Assembly (NCBI GenBank): GCA_037349315.1
Contig: JBAIAC010000059.1
Coordinates: 23,406,501 to 23,470,500, forward strand
DNA length: 64,000 nt
Direction of reading: 5' to 3'
From: Chelydra serpentina
Taxonomy: Eukaryota > Chordata > Testudines > Chelydridae
Position numbers and translations under genes: made by a program. Below, one piece after another: positions 39,661 through 52,152 of the stretch (positions are counted from its first letter, which is position 1; the number at the start of each line of letters is the position of its first letter). The notes below the pieces were generated by a model. That model was not told the origin of the DNA, did not search any database, and worked only from the letters and a program-made list of their open reading frames with translations.

Positions 39661-40766
39661 AAGAGAAATATCAGAAACACATAATATACAAACAAAGTAC
39701 GAAGATTAAAGAATAACATGGACCTTGCAAATAGGTTTTAAAACTGTATGGTAGATTGATTTTTAGCCAAAGAAACTTTGTAAGTGCTCCACTTCCTAGC
39801 TACACAACATATGCTCATTTTTCACCTACACAGCATGTTTTTATTTAAAGATAAGATGTACAATTTTATAGTTGGACAGAGCTCACAAACACTCTATCTT
39901 TGACGTCTCTTCCATACCCCCAACCAATATTTCAAACACCTGAATCACAGACAAGCCCTAAGGAATCCATCTCAGGTATTACACAGAATCAATATATAAT
40001 AGTAGGATGGGACCAGAGACACTGCTGGATGTAAAGAATTAGTAGGTTTCATTGAATAACTTAATACAAAGTCTTAATGAACTAGTTAAGGCTTCTGGTA
40101 ACCTGAGACACTGCCCCAATCTGTCTGAAAATATCTACCCTATCTGTCAATCCAAGCTAGAGCAAACTGTTTCAAACTCTCTGCTCTGTAGCTACAGACA
40201 TTTATAAAGAGGCGTGAAGAGAAAAAACCCCAAAGAACCCGATTGGCACCATTTATATAAAACAAGTCAGTTGTCTCACTCCAGTTCCTAATGAAAATCA
40301 CCATCACAACTGGAAGACCTGGAAGGAAGAACAGGAACCTAATGGGCCTAGAAACTGAAAAACTTGGACTCTAGAAACTCCAAGGAGTGGTGCAACCACA
40401 CAAGAAGCATTTGTGGAAGAAAGAACCAAAAAATGAATAGCATGAATCTGTATCTGTGCTGAGGGGGCGGCAGCAGTACAGAAAAACATGGTTGTGCAAA
40501 ATCTCTCTTTAAAACGACCACCCTCACCCATCCCTAATGGTTTCACTTATGCTTCCAGTTAGGGGGTGTGGCACATTAGCAGGACAGCATGTGCCCTATG
40601 ATGTACCTGGTCTGTTGATCCCAAAAGATGTCAGTCTCCAGGATTTTCAGCTAACACCAGCACTAAATTTACTTAAAATGGGATTAACAAAAATCCAGTA
40701 GGCCAGCTAGGTTTCTGAGCCTTACGGGCATTCACTATAAGAGAGGCTGTGTGGCCTAAAACAATA
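39661..40766. other. No gene recognised
   Basis: No domain, tandem array or element boundary seen. Confidence 0.45.
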
Positions 40767-40968
40767 GCACAGAACAGTGGCATAGCCAGGCTTAGAGCAT
40801 GGGGGAGTGGAGCTAAAAAAAGGCACTGAGAGCAAAAAAAAATGCTCCGCTCTGGCTAGCTGCAGCGTAGGAGCAAAAGGTGTCAGAGCACAAAAAAGGC
40901 GCCGCTTCTGCTCAATGGGGGAGCAGCTGCTCCCCCTGCTCCCCCCCAGCTACACTACTGGCACAGAA
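40767..40968. mobile_element. hAT-like non-autonomous element, family C copy 3
   Basis: Element 40775-40960 (186 bp) with perfect 8-bp duplications GCACAGAA on both sides. Ends are CAGTGGCATAGCCAGG and AGCTACACTACTG. GGGGGAGCAGCTGCTCCCCC near the right end is a perfect palindrome. The shortest of the three family C copies. Confidence 0.9.
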
Positions 40969-41717
40969 CCTGGAGCCAGCATCATGTTCTAATTCCTGGC
41001 TCAGTTTAAAATTTTTGGATAGCAAACTTTAAACACGTTGGGGCTGATTTGCATAGCTCCCATTGACCTGGAAATCTCCAACTGAAGTCAACAGAAGCAG
41101 TAGGTGGCCTGGACCTATGGAAACCAGGCCTATCATGTCTAAAATCAGGCACCCAAAAATGATGTGTCATTTTTGAAAATTTTGGCCTTACCCAGGCTCT
41201 GCCTCAATTTCCCTCTTTGTAAAATGGGGATAATATTTACCTGACTCACAAGGGTGTTGTGAATCTCAGTGTTATGAAATTGCTTTGGAAGATACTAGTG
41301 ATGTGCAACGCTTTTTATAGCTGCAGAGGCTGGGATGTAACAAACACTCTTCTGGATAGTGAGCCAATCTGTGAGCCTGAACAACCTCGGTCTAGGCATA
41401 GAACCAAGTACACACCACTGAAAGAAGCTCTTGGCCTGCTTTGCTTTTCTGAATTAAAGAGTCCCTCTCCAGGTTCTAAGAAACTGATTCAAGCATCACT
41501 GATAACCCTACAGGCAAAGAAGAAACTGCTCCTTTCCCACATATTTGTAGAGAAACTAGAATTTTATTCATTTACAAATTAACAAAACTCATTAATCTTA
41601 CATGTAACTTATTCACACTGAATATGTATTAGATAAGGGCTCAAAACAAATTCTCAAACCTGATTCCATCCCCTTTCTGAATTTTGGAGAAGAGAAAAAA
41701 GGAACTCAATCTGAAGA
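40969..41717. other. No gene; ancient SINE-like scrap near 41190-41280
   Basis: CTGCCTCAATTTCCCTCTTT and GTAAAATGGGGATAATATTT form the usual MIR-like tail pattern. A 107-codon open frame at 41259-41582 has no recognisable domain. Confidence 0.4.
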
Positions 41718-42068
41718 ATCTAGCTCAGGGGTCAGCAACCTTTCACTCTTATTTAAGGTTTCGCGTGCCAAGTGGTGTGCCAAGTCTTCATTTATTCACT
41801 CTTATTTAAGGTTTCGCGTGCCAGTAATACATTTTAACTTTTTTAGAAGGTGTCTTTCTATAAGTCTATAATATATAACTAAACTATTGTTGTATGTAAA
41901 GTAAATAAGGTTTTAAAAATGTTTAAGAAGCTTCATTTAAAATTCAATTAAAATGCAGAGCCCCCCCGGACCGGTGGCTAGGACTTGGGCAGTGTGAGTG
42001 CCACTGAAAATCAGCTCGCGTGCCGCTTTTGGCACGCGTACCATAGGTTGCCTACCCCTGATCTAGCT
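41718..42068. mobile_element. hAT-like non-autonomous element with internal duplication
   Basis: Element 41726-42060 (335 bp) with perfect 8-bp duplications ATCTAGCT. Ends CAGGGGTCAGCAACCT and AGGTTGCCTACCCCTG are inverted repeats with one mismatch. Near the left end, ACTCTTATTTAAGGTTTCGC is present twice (about 41745 and 41799), a local tandem duplication of about 54 bp. Confidence 0.9.
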
Positions 42069-43334
42069 CATCTGGGAGAACATACCATGCCCCTTAGCAA
42101 GACGTAAAATAAAATAAAGGAAAGAAAACAGGAATTTATCAGGTGGGAAAAAAAGATGCAGCTACAAAAGAACTATTTTAGGGCTGCAAGAGTTTAGCTG
42201 TGCCAGATTTAAAGGGCTGGTGCCAGAAAAGCATGCAGGGGGGAAAAAAAATCTATAAAAGGACAGAGCTGATAACAGTCAGAAAACTATCAGAGAAGAG
42301 CTGCTTTGATGCTGTGCTTGTGATAGTATGCTGCCTTTTTAGTTTCAGATCTAAAGCTAGATTGAACCTAGTTTTTATATCTATTTCAGATGTAGTTCAA
42401 CATGGTAGACATTTTTCAAGAATATGCGGTATGATTTTAGTGCTATCAAACCCTTTTCTAAGTTGGTCTCTAGATCTTTATGTAACCTAGTATGGAATCC
42501 AGGCATTATTTCTCTGACCTATCCCTAAAACACACCCAAGTCTTGGCCTATAATAATTCCTTATATGCAATTTGACTAAGGCATTTGCATATTTATGCTG
42601 CTCTCTTAATACTGTGGGGGAGAGAAACCAAAAGAAATTACTAATGATGGCAAAACCTATTTTGGAACCTGGTGTTAGGCATATCTTTTAAAGATTATGT
42701 GACACTTGTCCTCTGTAGAAAGCATGTAAGGGTTATTGTTTCTGTATAGATCTGTGCATTTCTCAGACTATTAAAGGGTAAGCAGTTGTGTTTTAGAATC
42801 CTGTACAAAATCTATCTGCATGTATTTTGTGTTACACCTACCATATGCCCCACATACCATCTGGCTTGAGTTCTGGGAGCGGGTGTGTTTAAGCTACAGG
42901 GATTCTGGGGGGTCAGCACTGGTAACAGGGACTAGGTAGTTGGACAATGAGGCCTCAGCTCTCAGGTGGGGGGTGCTTGATAGAAGTCTTCATCCCGAGA
43001 GTGTGTCTGGACTCTCCAAGACAGGGGAAGTGCCCGGACTTAGTTAAGATTCTGGGGGCTTAAAGCACAGGGGATCCAGCTGTTGGATCTCCTCACAGCA
43101 GTATGAGTGGCCAAAAGGGGGTACTTTGACACAGTGGTAAAAATACCAAAAGCTACTGACTGGATCCTTTCTAGACCATTGCTCATCCCAATGGTAATAT
43201 CAGCTCAACTGAACCAGTGTTACTACTGGTGGGAATGCTTAAAATTCTCTAATGTATACACAGCCAACACTGTATATGATACTTTGATACATCTTGTGGC
43301 TGGAACAGGTGTGTGAGTAAGGGTTTATTCACTG
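42069..43334. other. No gene recognised
   Basis: Only short open frames; no domain seen. Confidence 0.45.
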
Positions 43335-43342
43335 CTCTAGAC

Positions 43343-43753
43343 CAGTGACTCTCAACCTTTGCAGACTACTGTACCCCTTTCAGGAGTCTAATTTGTCTTC
43401 CGTACCCCCAAGTTTCACCTCACTTAAAAACAACTTGCTTACAAAGTCAGACATAAAAATACAAAAGTGTCCCAGCACACTATTACTGAAAAATTGCTGA
43501 CTTTCTCATTTTTACCATATAATTATAAAATAAATCAATTGGAATATAAATATTGTACTTACATTTCAGTGTATAGTATATAGAACAGTATAAACAAGTC
43601 ATTGTCTGTATGAAATTTTAGTTTGTACTGACTTTGCTAGTGCTTTTTATGTAGCCTGTTGTAAAACTAGGCAAATATTAGATGAGTTGATTTACCCCCG
43701 GAAGACCTCTGTGTACCCCCAGGGTTACGGACACCCCTGGTTGAGAACCACTG
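43343..43753. mobile_element. hAT-like non-autonomous element, ends only
   Basis: Ends CAGTGACTCTCAACCTTTG and CTGGTTGAGAACCACTG are inverted repeats of the type common in vertebrate hAT families. Flanks CTCTAGAC and CTCCTCTAGAAGAC are similar but not an exact 8-bp duplication, perhaps from small later indels. Subterminal ACTGTACCCCTTTCAGG and TGTGTACCCCCAGGG also correspond. Non-coding. Confidence 0.68.
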
Positions 43754-45224
43754 CTCCTCTAGAAGACCATGGCAAAAGGCCCTCCTGTATCTGGCTCTAG
43801 GTCTTATAACAGACCTAATATCTTATACTCTTTCATTTAAGGATCTCAACGTGCTTTGCAAAGGCTGATAGAGCTCTCTGGAGTATGGCTGTGTCCTGCA
43901 TGATGGGTCAAACTATCCTGAAGGCAATTTGTGTGAAACCTCTGAAGGAATCATATGGTATTAAACAGTAGCACATTTGGAGGCATTAAGCAATTTAGGA
44001 GTTTGGCACTCAAAGTAAAAGAGGTCTCTGCCCTGAAGAGCTAACAGGTTGGCTAAACAGCCATAATTCCATGGAGGCAAAAGTGGGGGGAAATGAAACT
44101 CTCTGCTCTTTTAAAATTATTCCCTCGCAAAGCCTGATTTCTGTAGCTCTTGCTTATTGGCCCTTTATGCTCCTCCCTTCTCTACAAACCCATCTTCTCC
44201 AACAAACTGATGCTCCTGTGAGGAAAGACCTCCTGGTGTTGGAGGGCATGAGCAGGCTCTTGGGGCTGAAGGAGCCCTTGGTATTCTACCTACTGCTCAG
44301 TCTGTTCCTGCTGTGGGCCACTGGGGCCTTCTGAAGCTATCCCAGGAGGTGTTGCTGAGTGGGGGATAAGGTGGCTTCAGTGTATGGGGGGGAGGGGTTG
44401 AAGATGCTGTGCCATGTCTCTTGCTCCTAACCCTTGAGTGATCTTCTGGCTGCTCCGTCTCTCTTCTAGGGAGGAGAGAAGTTGGGACTTTTGTAAGCTG
44501 TCCCTGGGAAGTGTTTCTGGGTTTATGTGAGGAGACGACCTCAAGAGGTGTGTGTGTGGGCGGGGTGGGGAGTGCTTGATGCCCTGGTCTAAAGGGGCAA
44601 GGAGACTCCGCTGGGTTTCTTAGATCGCGTCATTCCTATTTACAATAAATAAGCAAAGTTTAACTGTGTTTGGAATTGGCTTCCTGTATCTGTTTTCCTA
44701 GCCAACTTCCCCCTATTAAAACACAATCAGAAAAGCACAGCTTGTCTTTCACTGAAACTGGCTTCCTGATGTCCACGTGTTCCAAGGAACTGGAATGCAT
44801 GAACACGCTAGGAAAAGGCACTTCCAGTACTACAGTGATGGGGGAGGGTCATCTATACGGAGGCTGCTGAGGAGCACTCTTCAAATTGTCAGGGTTAATA
44901 ACTTTCAGAAACTGTTCTTGACCTCGGTGCAAGCTGTTTGTGTACATTCTGTGGCCAGACCTCCCCTGTCCTGTCCTTGCTTTCTGCCTTTTAATTAAGC
45001 ACAAGACTGGCAGTCGTGATGGTGTGAACTGGCCACAGGAAACACAGCCCCCAAAAGCTATATTGCCACAGGGTGAGTCCCTCCAGAGATTCCATGGACG
45101 GTCCAAAAACAGCATGACGTGTCCATACAGATGTCTTATCAACATACTGAAACGGTGACCCATGATGCTGCAGGCAAGTGTGCATATATATGGCTCACTT
45201 GTGCCATCACAAGGTGAGAGGAGG
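43754..45224. other. No gene recognised
   Basis: Short open frames only (to 104 codons), none with a recognisable domain. Confidence 0.45.
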
Positions 45225-45588
45225 GTATATTGCAGGGGTGGCCAAACTTACTGGCCATCTGAGCCGCATACGACAATCTTCAGAAGTTCGAGAGCCGGAG
45301 CACGCTACCTGCCAGGAGCCACGGCTCGGGGCTTCAGCCCCACTCCTGCTGAAGCCCCAAGCCCCAGCAAGTGTGCCCCACAGGGCTGAAGCCCTGGGTC
45401 CCTCCTCCCCACTGGATAGAAGCTCCTCCTCCCATCCCCACTGCAAGGCAGAGGTCACAATCTCTCCCCCCGCCCCCAGTCTGGTAGGCAGAGAATGAGG
45501 GGGCAGAGGGGGCTTGTGAGCTGCACTTTAATGGTAAAAGAACCACATGTGGCTCATGAACCAGAGTTTGGCCACCCATGGTATATTG
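45225..45588. mobile_element. hAT-like non-autonomous element, family A copy 2
   Basis: Element 45233-45580 (348 bp) with perfect 8-bp duplications GTATATTG at 45225-45232 and 45581-45588. Ends are CAGGGGTGGCCAAACTTAC and CAGAGTTTGGCCACCCATG. Same family as 9326-9669, and the GC-rich interiors also correspond (CAGAAGTTCGAGAGC, AACCACATGTGGCTCA). Confidence 0.92.
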
Positions 45589-45765
45589 TATAAAGAGGTT
45601 GGTGAGTAGCAGAAAAGAGAAACCAATGAAGACTATGTACAGAGTTAGGTTTTGGCTAATATTGACACTTCTCCCAGAGAGCAGTGGGAGCTAATAATAT
45701 GTTGCTGAAAAGGCCGCATCTGATTCCAAAATCTGTCCAAACGAGTCTTACAGAAAAACAAATCT

Positions 45766-45990
45766 GTCCTAGTGGTTAGCACGGGGGATGGGGACTCAGG
45801 ACTCTGATTCTATTCCCAGTTCAGACACTGACTTGTTGTGAGATCAGAGCCAACTCACCACAAACTCCCTGGGCCTGTCTTCCCCACCTAAAAAATGGGG
45901 GTGATAATACTTCCCTGCCTCATTTGGGTGTTGAGGCTAAACTAATGTTTGTGAAGTGCTTTGTTCTTCTCTAACACCTTCCATTCAAGG
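45766..45990 (+). repeat. Ancient tRNA-SINE relic (MIR-like)
   Basis: GTGGTTAGCACGGGGGATGG, ACTCTGATTCTATTCCCAG, ACTGACTTGTTGTGAGATC and AAAAAATGGGGGTGATAATA, in this order, are the complete pattern of the old MIR-like SINE on plus. Diverged and without target duplications. Confidence 0.55.
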
Positions 45991-46696
45991 GTATCAAAGT
46001 GATATTACATTGCCACACCCCTACCTTTCTCCATTTTTCTCCTGATTCCTATTAACAAGTGCTTATCCCAGTATATTTATTAGAATCATTAGTACAAAAC
46101 AGCTTTTGCAAGAGGAAAATAAAAACAATAGTCTTTGTGCATGGACCTGATAGGGACAGACTCACTATTGCAATGATCACAAGTGTGTCTTCCACAGATG
46201 GTTGAAACTTTCCCTAGCTTTTGGCCACAAATTACTACTGTGCAGAATTTTTCAGAAAAAAAATGTTGCATGTTCTCTGTTTAATAAAAGTGCCACATGC
46301 CATGACTGGAAACATGGTCTTGGTGAGATCAAATCTAAAATAAGACTACACAGGACTCCCATGCTGGAAAAAACTCTGAAAGATGCAAAGTGTCTGCAGT
46401 CCCTGTTCAAAACTGACAGGAGTGGCAGATGTTCTGTACCTCTGAGAACTCTGCCTGCTGATTGAGAGCTAGCTTGATGGAGCCTGAGCAGTCTGTCATT
46501 GTGCTAATTGCAGCTGGTCTGAGTAAAGCCCTGATCCTGGAGTGAGCGCCATGAATGACATAGGATTCATAGGATCAGAGCCTATAGCAAGATCTGGAGG
46601 GATAGGAGGACGTGCTTTGAGAGACACTTATAGACACTTAAAATCACTTGGTCACTTTTAGTCACAGTTTTATACTGAGCCCATTGATGTGGTATC
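45991..46696. other. No gene recognised
   Basis: No domain or element boundary seen before the Harbinger-type element. Confidence 0.45.
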
Positions 46697-47036
46697 TAAG
46701 CCCCGGTCTACACTATGAGGTTAGGTCGAATTTAGCCATGTTATAAGCAATCCGGCTACACAACCAACCCCATTCTGTCGACCTAAAGGGCTCTTAAAAT
46801 TTACTGCTGTACTCCTCCCCGATGAGGGGAGTAGCGCTAAAATCGACCGTGCTGGGTTGAATCTGGGGTAGTGTAGACGCAGCGCTGTGCAATTCGACCA
46901 CGGAATTGGCCTCCGGGCGCTATCCCAGAGTGCTCCAATGTGACCGCTCTGGACAGCACTTTCAACTCTGATGCACTAGCCAGGTACACAGGAAAAGCCC
47001 CAGAAACTTTTGAATTTCATTTTCTGTTTGGTCAAC

Positions 47037-47640
47037 ATGGCAAGCTCAGCAGCACAGGTGACCATGCAGTCCCAGAATGGCAAACGAGCTCCAGCATGGA
47101 CCGAACGGGAGAAACTGGATCTGACTGCTGTATGGGGAGAAGAATCTGTGCAGGCCTAACTCCGATCAAAAAAGAAGAAATGCTAATATATATGCCAATA
47201 TTGCACAGGGCACGTTGGACACACAGCAGTGCTGCATGAAAGTTAAGGAGCTCAGGCAAGCTTACCAAAAGACAAAGGAGGCAAACAGTCACTCCGGGTT
47301 AGAGCCACATACATGCCGCTTCTATGATCAGCTGCATGCCATTTTAGGGGGGGACCCTACCACTACCCCACCACTGTCCGTGGACACCTGCAAAGGGGGA
47401 GTCTCACGCAACACGGAGGAGGATTTTGTGAATGAGGAAGAGGAGGAGGAGGAGGAGGAGAATGTGCAGCAGGCAAGCGGAGAATCCATTCTCCCCAGCA
47501 GCCAGGACCTTTTCATCACCCTGGAGCCAATACCCTCCCAAGGCGGGTTCCCGGACCTTGAAGCTGGAGAAGGCACCTCTGGTGAGGGCACATTTGTAAC
47601 TACACTACAGGGATTAAAAGCAATTGTGTTTAATGTTTGA
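47037..47640 (+). pseudogene. MYB/SANT-like DNA-binding protein of a Harbinger element
   Basis: From ATG 47037 the frame gives a MYB/SANT-like (trihelix) start with AWTEREKLDLTAVWGEESVQA, then hits TAA at about 47158-47160. A one-base gain in the A run near 47168-47173 shifts the rest to the frame open at 47215-47640. That continues with CCMKVKELRQAYQKTKEAN, the third helix, FYDQLHAILGG, and then an acidic Glu-rich stretch and a Ser/Pro-rich linker. In Harbinger transposons this partner protein helps recruit transposase to the element ends and the nucleus. Here one stop and one frameshift break it. The Glu stretch (near 47440-47461) is a GAG/GAGGAG repeat. Confidence 0.82.
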
Positions 47641-47680
47641 TTTGCCCTGAAGAATTGGGATGCATTCGCAGCCAGTACAG

Positions 47681-48157
47681 CTACTGGAAAAGTCTGTTAA
47701 CATGTCTGGGGATGGAGCGGGAATCCTCCAGGGACATCTCCATGAAGGTCTCCTGGAGGTACTCTGAAAGCCTATGCAGAAGGTTTCTGGGGAGGGCTGC
47801 CTTATTTCGTCCTCCACGGTAGGACACTTTGCCATGCCAAGCCAGTAGCAAGTAGTCTGGAATCATTGCAGCACAAAGCATGGCAGCGAATGGTCCTGGG
47901 TTTTGGTCACATTCACGCAACATTCGGTCTTTATCTTTCTGTGTTTGCCTCAGGAGAGTGATATCATTCATGGTCACCTGGTTGAGATAGGGGAATTTTT
48001 GTAAGGGAATAGTAAAAGGACTCCGTTCATGCTGGGCTGTCTGTGCTTGGCTAAAAGGGATCATCCCTGAGAATAGCCACGCAGTAGGGGGAGGGGTGAA
48101 GGGATCATCCCAGAGAATAGCCACACGGTGGGGTGGGGGGAGGGGTGAGCTGCACAT
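47681..48157 (-). CDS. Unidentified 158-codon frame opposite the MYB/SANT-like gene
   Basis: The minus-strand frame lies in the right half of the element and converges with the MYB/SANT-like gene. The last two-thirds have a protein-like composition (LRECDQNPGPFAAML, AAMIPDYLLLAWHGK, LHRLSEYLQETFMEMSLED) with alternating hydrophobic positions. The N-terminal third is a Pro-rich duplicated stretch from a tandem DNA repeat (two copies around 48060-48140), so the true start is probably the Met near 48000 or further in. I do not recognise a DDE or other domain. It might be a diverged element protein or a partial transposon gene. Confidence 0.4.
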   Translation of the reverse strand: MCSSPLPPPHRVAILWDDPFTPPPTAWLFSGMIPFSQAQTAQHERSPFTIPLQKFPYLNQVTMNDITLLRQTQKDKDRMLRECDQNPGPFAAMLCAAMIPDYLLLAWHGKVSYRGGRNKAALPRNLLHRLSEYLQETFMEMSLEDSRSIPRHVNRLFQ

Positions 48158-48444
48158 CTACCCCAAAACCACAGCTTAACCCGGAATTCCAATGGGCAGC
48201 GAAGACTGCGGGGACTGTGGGATAGCTACCCACAGTGCACTGCTCCATGAGTCGATTGTAGCCATGGTATTGAGGATGGACTCTGCCTACTTAATGCACT
48301 TAGTGGGTCCATACACAATCGACTGTATAAAATCGCTTTCTAAAGACCGACTTCTATAAAATCGACCTAATTTCATATTGTAGACATACCCTAAACATCC
48401 TGACAGTAGCTAAAAACAACTGACATGAACAATCTATTTCAACA

Positions 48445-48700
48445 GTTAAAAAGGGCAAACAGGACAACTCAGGTAATTATTGGCCAGTCTGTCTAACATT
48501 GATCTCAGGTAAAATAATAGAATGGCTGATGTGGGACTTCTTTAATAAAGACTTTAAAAAGGGTTATATAATTAATGCCAATCAACATGGGTTTATGGAA
48601 AATAGATTGTTCAGCTAATTTATTTGGAAGAGATTACAAGTTTGGTTGATAATGGTAATAGTGTTGATGTAATATCCTTAGACTTCTGTAAGTCCTGGTG
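48445..48700 (+). pseudogene. CR1-like LINE reverse transcriptase scrap
   Basis: Plus-strand translation gives NYWPVCLTLISGKIIEWLM, then NQHGFM and, after frame changes, a VDVISLDFCK segment. These match the order NYRPVSLTS, QHGF and DFSKAFD of CR1-group RTs. About 85 codons with a stop remain. The neighbouring regions show no more of it. Confidence 0.72.
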
Positions 48701-49214
48701 ACAGACACAGGGGAGCATAGTAACTTTGATAGGGCTTTACAGTGTGGCTATTCACGCCTGTGTGCCAGTCACTAAGGCTAACTTCATAGTAAAGATATAC
48801 CCTTTGCTTCTGCAGCCCTGGCAGGCAGCTGGGCACCAGGTTTTATCTGGCATGGGGTTTTTCACCTTCCCTGAAATAATCCAGGTGTTAGGAGTAATCC
48901 AGTGTCTGACTTCAGTATGGCTGCTATAGCAATGAATTAAGCTAGATTGGCTGGAAAGGTGAGAATGTGGTCTCAGCAAATGAGTCAGGCTGGAGCAGGT
49001 GGCTAGGGTTTCTGGAGAGAGCTTTGATGTGTGTACAGAGGTGTAAGGAAAACTGGGCTTGGGAAAAAAACAGCTTGAACTTCCAACTCAATTCTTCTGA
49101 AGAGGTGTAACTCTGCGGAACCCTCAGCAATACACCCTGTTCTGCACCTCCTGCCTTAGCTGAAATCTGTATAGCAGCAGGGCTGGGACAGCTTTACTCT
49201 TCATCTGTTCGAAG
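48701..49214. other. No gene recognised
   Basis: CTGGTGACAGACAC near 48697 recurs near 50119 at the presumed end of the LTR-like block. Nothing else is recognised. Confidence 0.35.
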
Positions 49215-50230
49215 TGTTAGGTATAAATAAGTAAGGAACGTTAGTACTGTTAATATGTTCAATTAGTTGTTTTAATAATGTATTTCTGAGGTAATGTTAA
49301 GTGAATCTGTGGCTTTAATTGACTCTAATAAGGAGTATATGAACTATGACCCCTGGATTCCATCTTTGTAAGCAGACTTGTTTATAACTTATACACTGGA
49401 GTCCTCTGGCTCATACCGGACAGAACCAGCTTTTCCCGCCAGAGCCAGTCCTCAACATTCTATCCCCTCAGAACTTTTCCCGCCAAAAAGGCTATATAAG
49501 ATCTTGCTCAGCGCCTGCGCACTGCTGTCTATTCCAGCGGCAGCGCGTGCACGGTCGGGTCTTCCCAACGCTCCAGAGCTATAAAGAAGAAGTACCATCT
49601 ACCCCGCAGCGAGGTTGAGGAAGAAGAGGCCGGTCATCACTATCCCCATCACAGCGAACAAAATCCATCTTACCTGTGGAGGGTCCTGCTTATCTGGTGT
49701 CCATCATCCCAGAGGGTCTCCCCGCCAGCGACAAAATCCAACAGTCGTCTGGACTCCCCAGTGGTCCTCCTCAAAGGCTCTAAATCAGCTGGAGAGTGGA
49801 AGGTCCTGGGCCTCGCGCCTGTGTGTTGTGTCCACTGCGCCTGAAACCGTAGGAGAGGGTTCTGTATTGGGGTTTCATTTATTGTTTTCTGAGGGCCAAG
49901 GGAGGTTTTGTGGGTCTGAGCTTCAAGCTCCTAAAGCCAGTCACTGAATCACTGTATGGTTAAGTTTTGTGTTTCTTCCTCCCCCCCTCCATTCTTCCCA
50001 GTTTCCTGTACCTTTGCCCTTAATACACTTACCTGTTGCACCATATTACCTTGTCTTTTCTTCATTTTTATTACATCACACAGGGAGGAAGGGGCACCCT
50101 TATGGTAAGCTAAATCCACTGGTGACAGACACGGAAGGGAGCCGAGTCTGCTCTTCTGCCCCGAGAAAAGGGGCTTTCCTTTTTATCTTCCCCCCTACCA
50201 TTTCTCGGGTATCTTCTCTCTGAAGCGTTA
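49215..50230 (+). repeat. Probable retroviral-type LTR, boundaries uncertain
   Basis: The block begins TGTTAGGTATAAATAAG and has a TATA box GCTATATAAG at 49491-49500 followed by GC-rich leader-like sequence, then a T-rich downstream part. No partner LTR, primer site or coding region was found and no target duplication could be fixed. It may be a solo LTR of an old endogenous retrovirus. Purely structural inference. Confidence 0.38.
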
Positions 50231-51220
50231 CCTTATTCCCCTTGGGTAACAGAAGGAAGCCATCAGGGTCAGACGAGCCTCCCTCTCCCTATTGGACTAC
50301 TTCCCCAGAGGTGTTCTCTGTGTGGAGGAGTGAGGAGTAAGTCCTGCACAAGTTCAATCTTCATGCAGGTCCAAATGGAAGGGGCAGGAGGAGACTGCAT
50401 CTTTTTCAAGCCTGCTGTATCTTTTTAAGTTCAAATCACACCATGTTGAGATGAGTGGCTTTCCCCGAAATCACCGGCTCCTACTACAGACTCCTGAAAT
50501 GTCTGGGGCAATGCAAGCCAAAGTATTTGGTGCAGAAGAACTCTCCTTGCTAACTCATCAAACACAGAAGAGTTTCTAAAATACATTAGATGATTCCATT
50601 TAAGTAGCTAAGAAAGGGCTATACAATATAGCAGAATATGTAAATAGGAGACAGATCAGGCCTTAGCAGTCACAGTGTGGAAGCTGCTGTCCATGTGCAT
50701 GCCAGTATAAAGGGAGCATTGAATAGTGTTGTAGATTATATATAAAGGGAAGTGAGCATATGGGATTGATCTAACTTCAGTAGTTAGGGCATGAAGTGAT
50801 CATTTCTCTTTCTTTCACTCTTTCTTAGCTAGATCAAAGGCCGTCCCTATTATAACATGTTAGTTCACAAGTCAGTATCTGAATCTATCAGAAAACCAAT
50901 CATATGTCTAAAAGCTGGATGTGCTGAATCAGTGGCAATAACTTCGCTCAAGCTAATGGTTGATGCAGTAAAGGGCTGTGCTAGGAACTGCTGCATTTAA
51001 AATGCAGCTCTGATATAGACTTAATGCATGATCTAGGTCACTTTGCCCCTGCTTCAGTTGCTCCCCCTGTAAATGGGGATGACGCATCCCTGCCTCACAG
51101 GGGTCGGGAAAGGGCTGATTAGTGATAGGTCGCTTCCTTCCAGACTACATAATTTTTCGCAGAAAGGAGAGGGGGGAAGATGATCATCATCATAATGATG
51201 AAAGAAACAATGTCCCAAAC
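50231..51220. other. No gene recognised
   Basis: A MIR-like scrap is possible near 51010-51110 (TGATCTAGGTCACTTTGCCCC, CCTGTAAATGGGGATGACG). No domain seen. Confidence 0.4.
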
Positions 51221-51224
51221 CACG

Positions 51225-51328
<104 letters not shown>

Positions 51329-51329
51329 T

Positions 51330-52152
51330 ACTGTGGCTCTGAGAGGTGAACACAGCAGCACCCAGGAGACGGATCCGAGGGGTGGACTGCAGTTTGGATG
51401 GGTCAGGCTGGAGGCCCACCAGGTGCACACAGAAGCACAATTTGCCACCCCACAAACTGGCAGGTGACCCTGCCCATCCTCCATTTTGGAAGGCAGGGTT
51501 CTGGAGTGCAGGGAGCTGCGGGCTGCAGTTAACCTCAGGATCTGGTTGCTGTTGCGTTCACTTTTTATTTAAACATTAACTAGGGTTTAAATAAAAGCGC
51601 TGTGGTCTTAGAACAACACAGGGCCTGCAAGAAACATGCAAGACTCCCTTTGAAATGAAATGACCCTTTCAGCTCCATGGCAGTCTGTTCTCCATTACAA
51701 TCACCAATTTCCTACTTTGCTGCCCTCAGATTCCTCTTTCCTTGGTCTCCCATACCATCCCCACCCTAATTCCTCCGCCTATTAACATTGGCACTTCTGC
51801 ATTCTAACCATTATGGGTTGTCAGCACTTACATGAAAACGCCCAGCAGGCAATCCAGTCACTGCTGGCAGCAGTTTCAGCACACAGGCCAAAGTACCAAA
51901 GGAGAGGCAGCACAATGGCCCCCTCGTTGCCAGCTGGTGAATTATCTGACCTCTGTCTTTCCACGCTTCCTGATGCCACTGTTGAGAACTGCACTGGCAG
52001 CAAGATGTTTCAGCATGGCTCACACAGCCTTGGGCCTCACAAAGTAACACATCTCTTTACAGATGAACATCTAAGCTGCCAGCCCTATGGCTTTCAATAT
52101 GACTTCTCTGATGGATGGGCAGCACCTAAACATCCCTGTGGGGGTTAAAACT
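51330..52152. other. No gene recognised
   Basis: An open frame of 111 codons at 51813-52148 has no recognisable domain and overlaps open frames on the other strand. No element boundary seen. Confidence 0.4.

Larger units (their letters stand above)
46697..48394 (+). mobile_element. Harbinger-type element carrying a MYB/SANT-like gene
   Basis: Element 46700-48391 (1692 bp) with TAA on both sides. Left end GCCCCGGTCTACACTATGAGG and GGTTAGGTCGAATTTAG; right end TAAAATCGACCTAATTTCAT and TTGTAGACATACCC; these are long inverted repeats with mismatches. Inside are a broken MYB/SANT-like frame on plus and a 158-codon frame on minus. No DDE transposase is present, so it would depend on one encoded elsewhere. 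The 3-bp duplication and the MYB/SANT partner are typical of PIF/Harbinger. Confidence 0.72.

Noticed and set aside
43107..44334. Host exons among the 69-87 codon frames
   Set aside because: No splice signals, domain or phase pattern supports them and their lengths are expected by chance.
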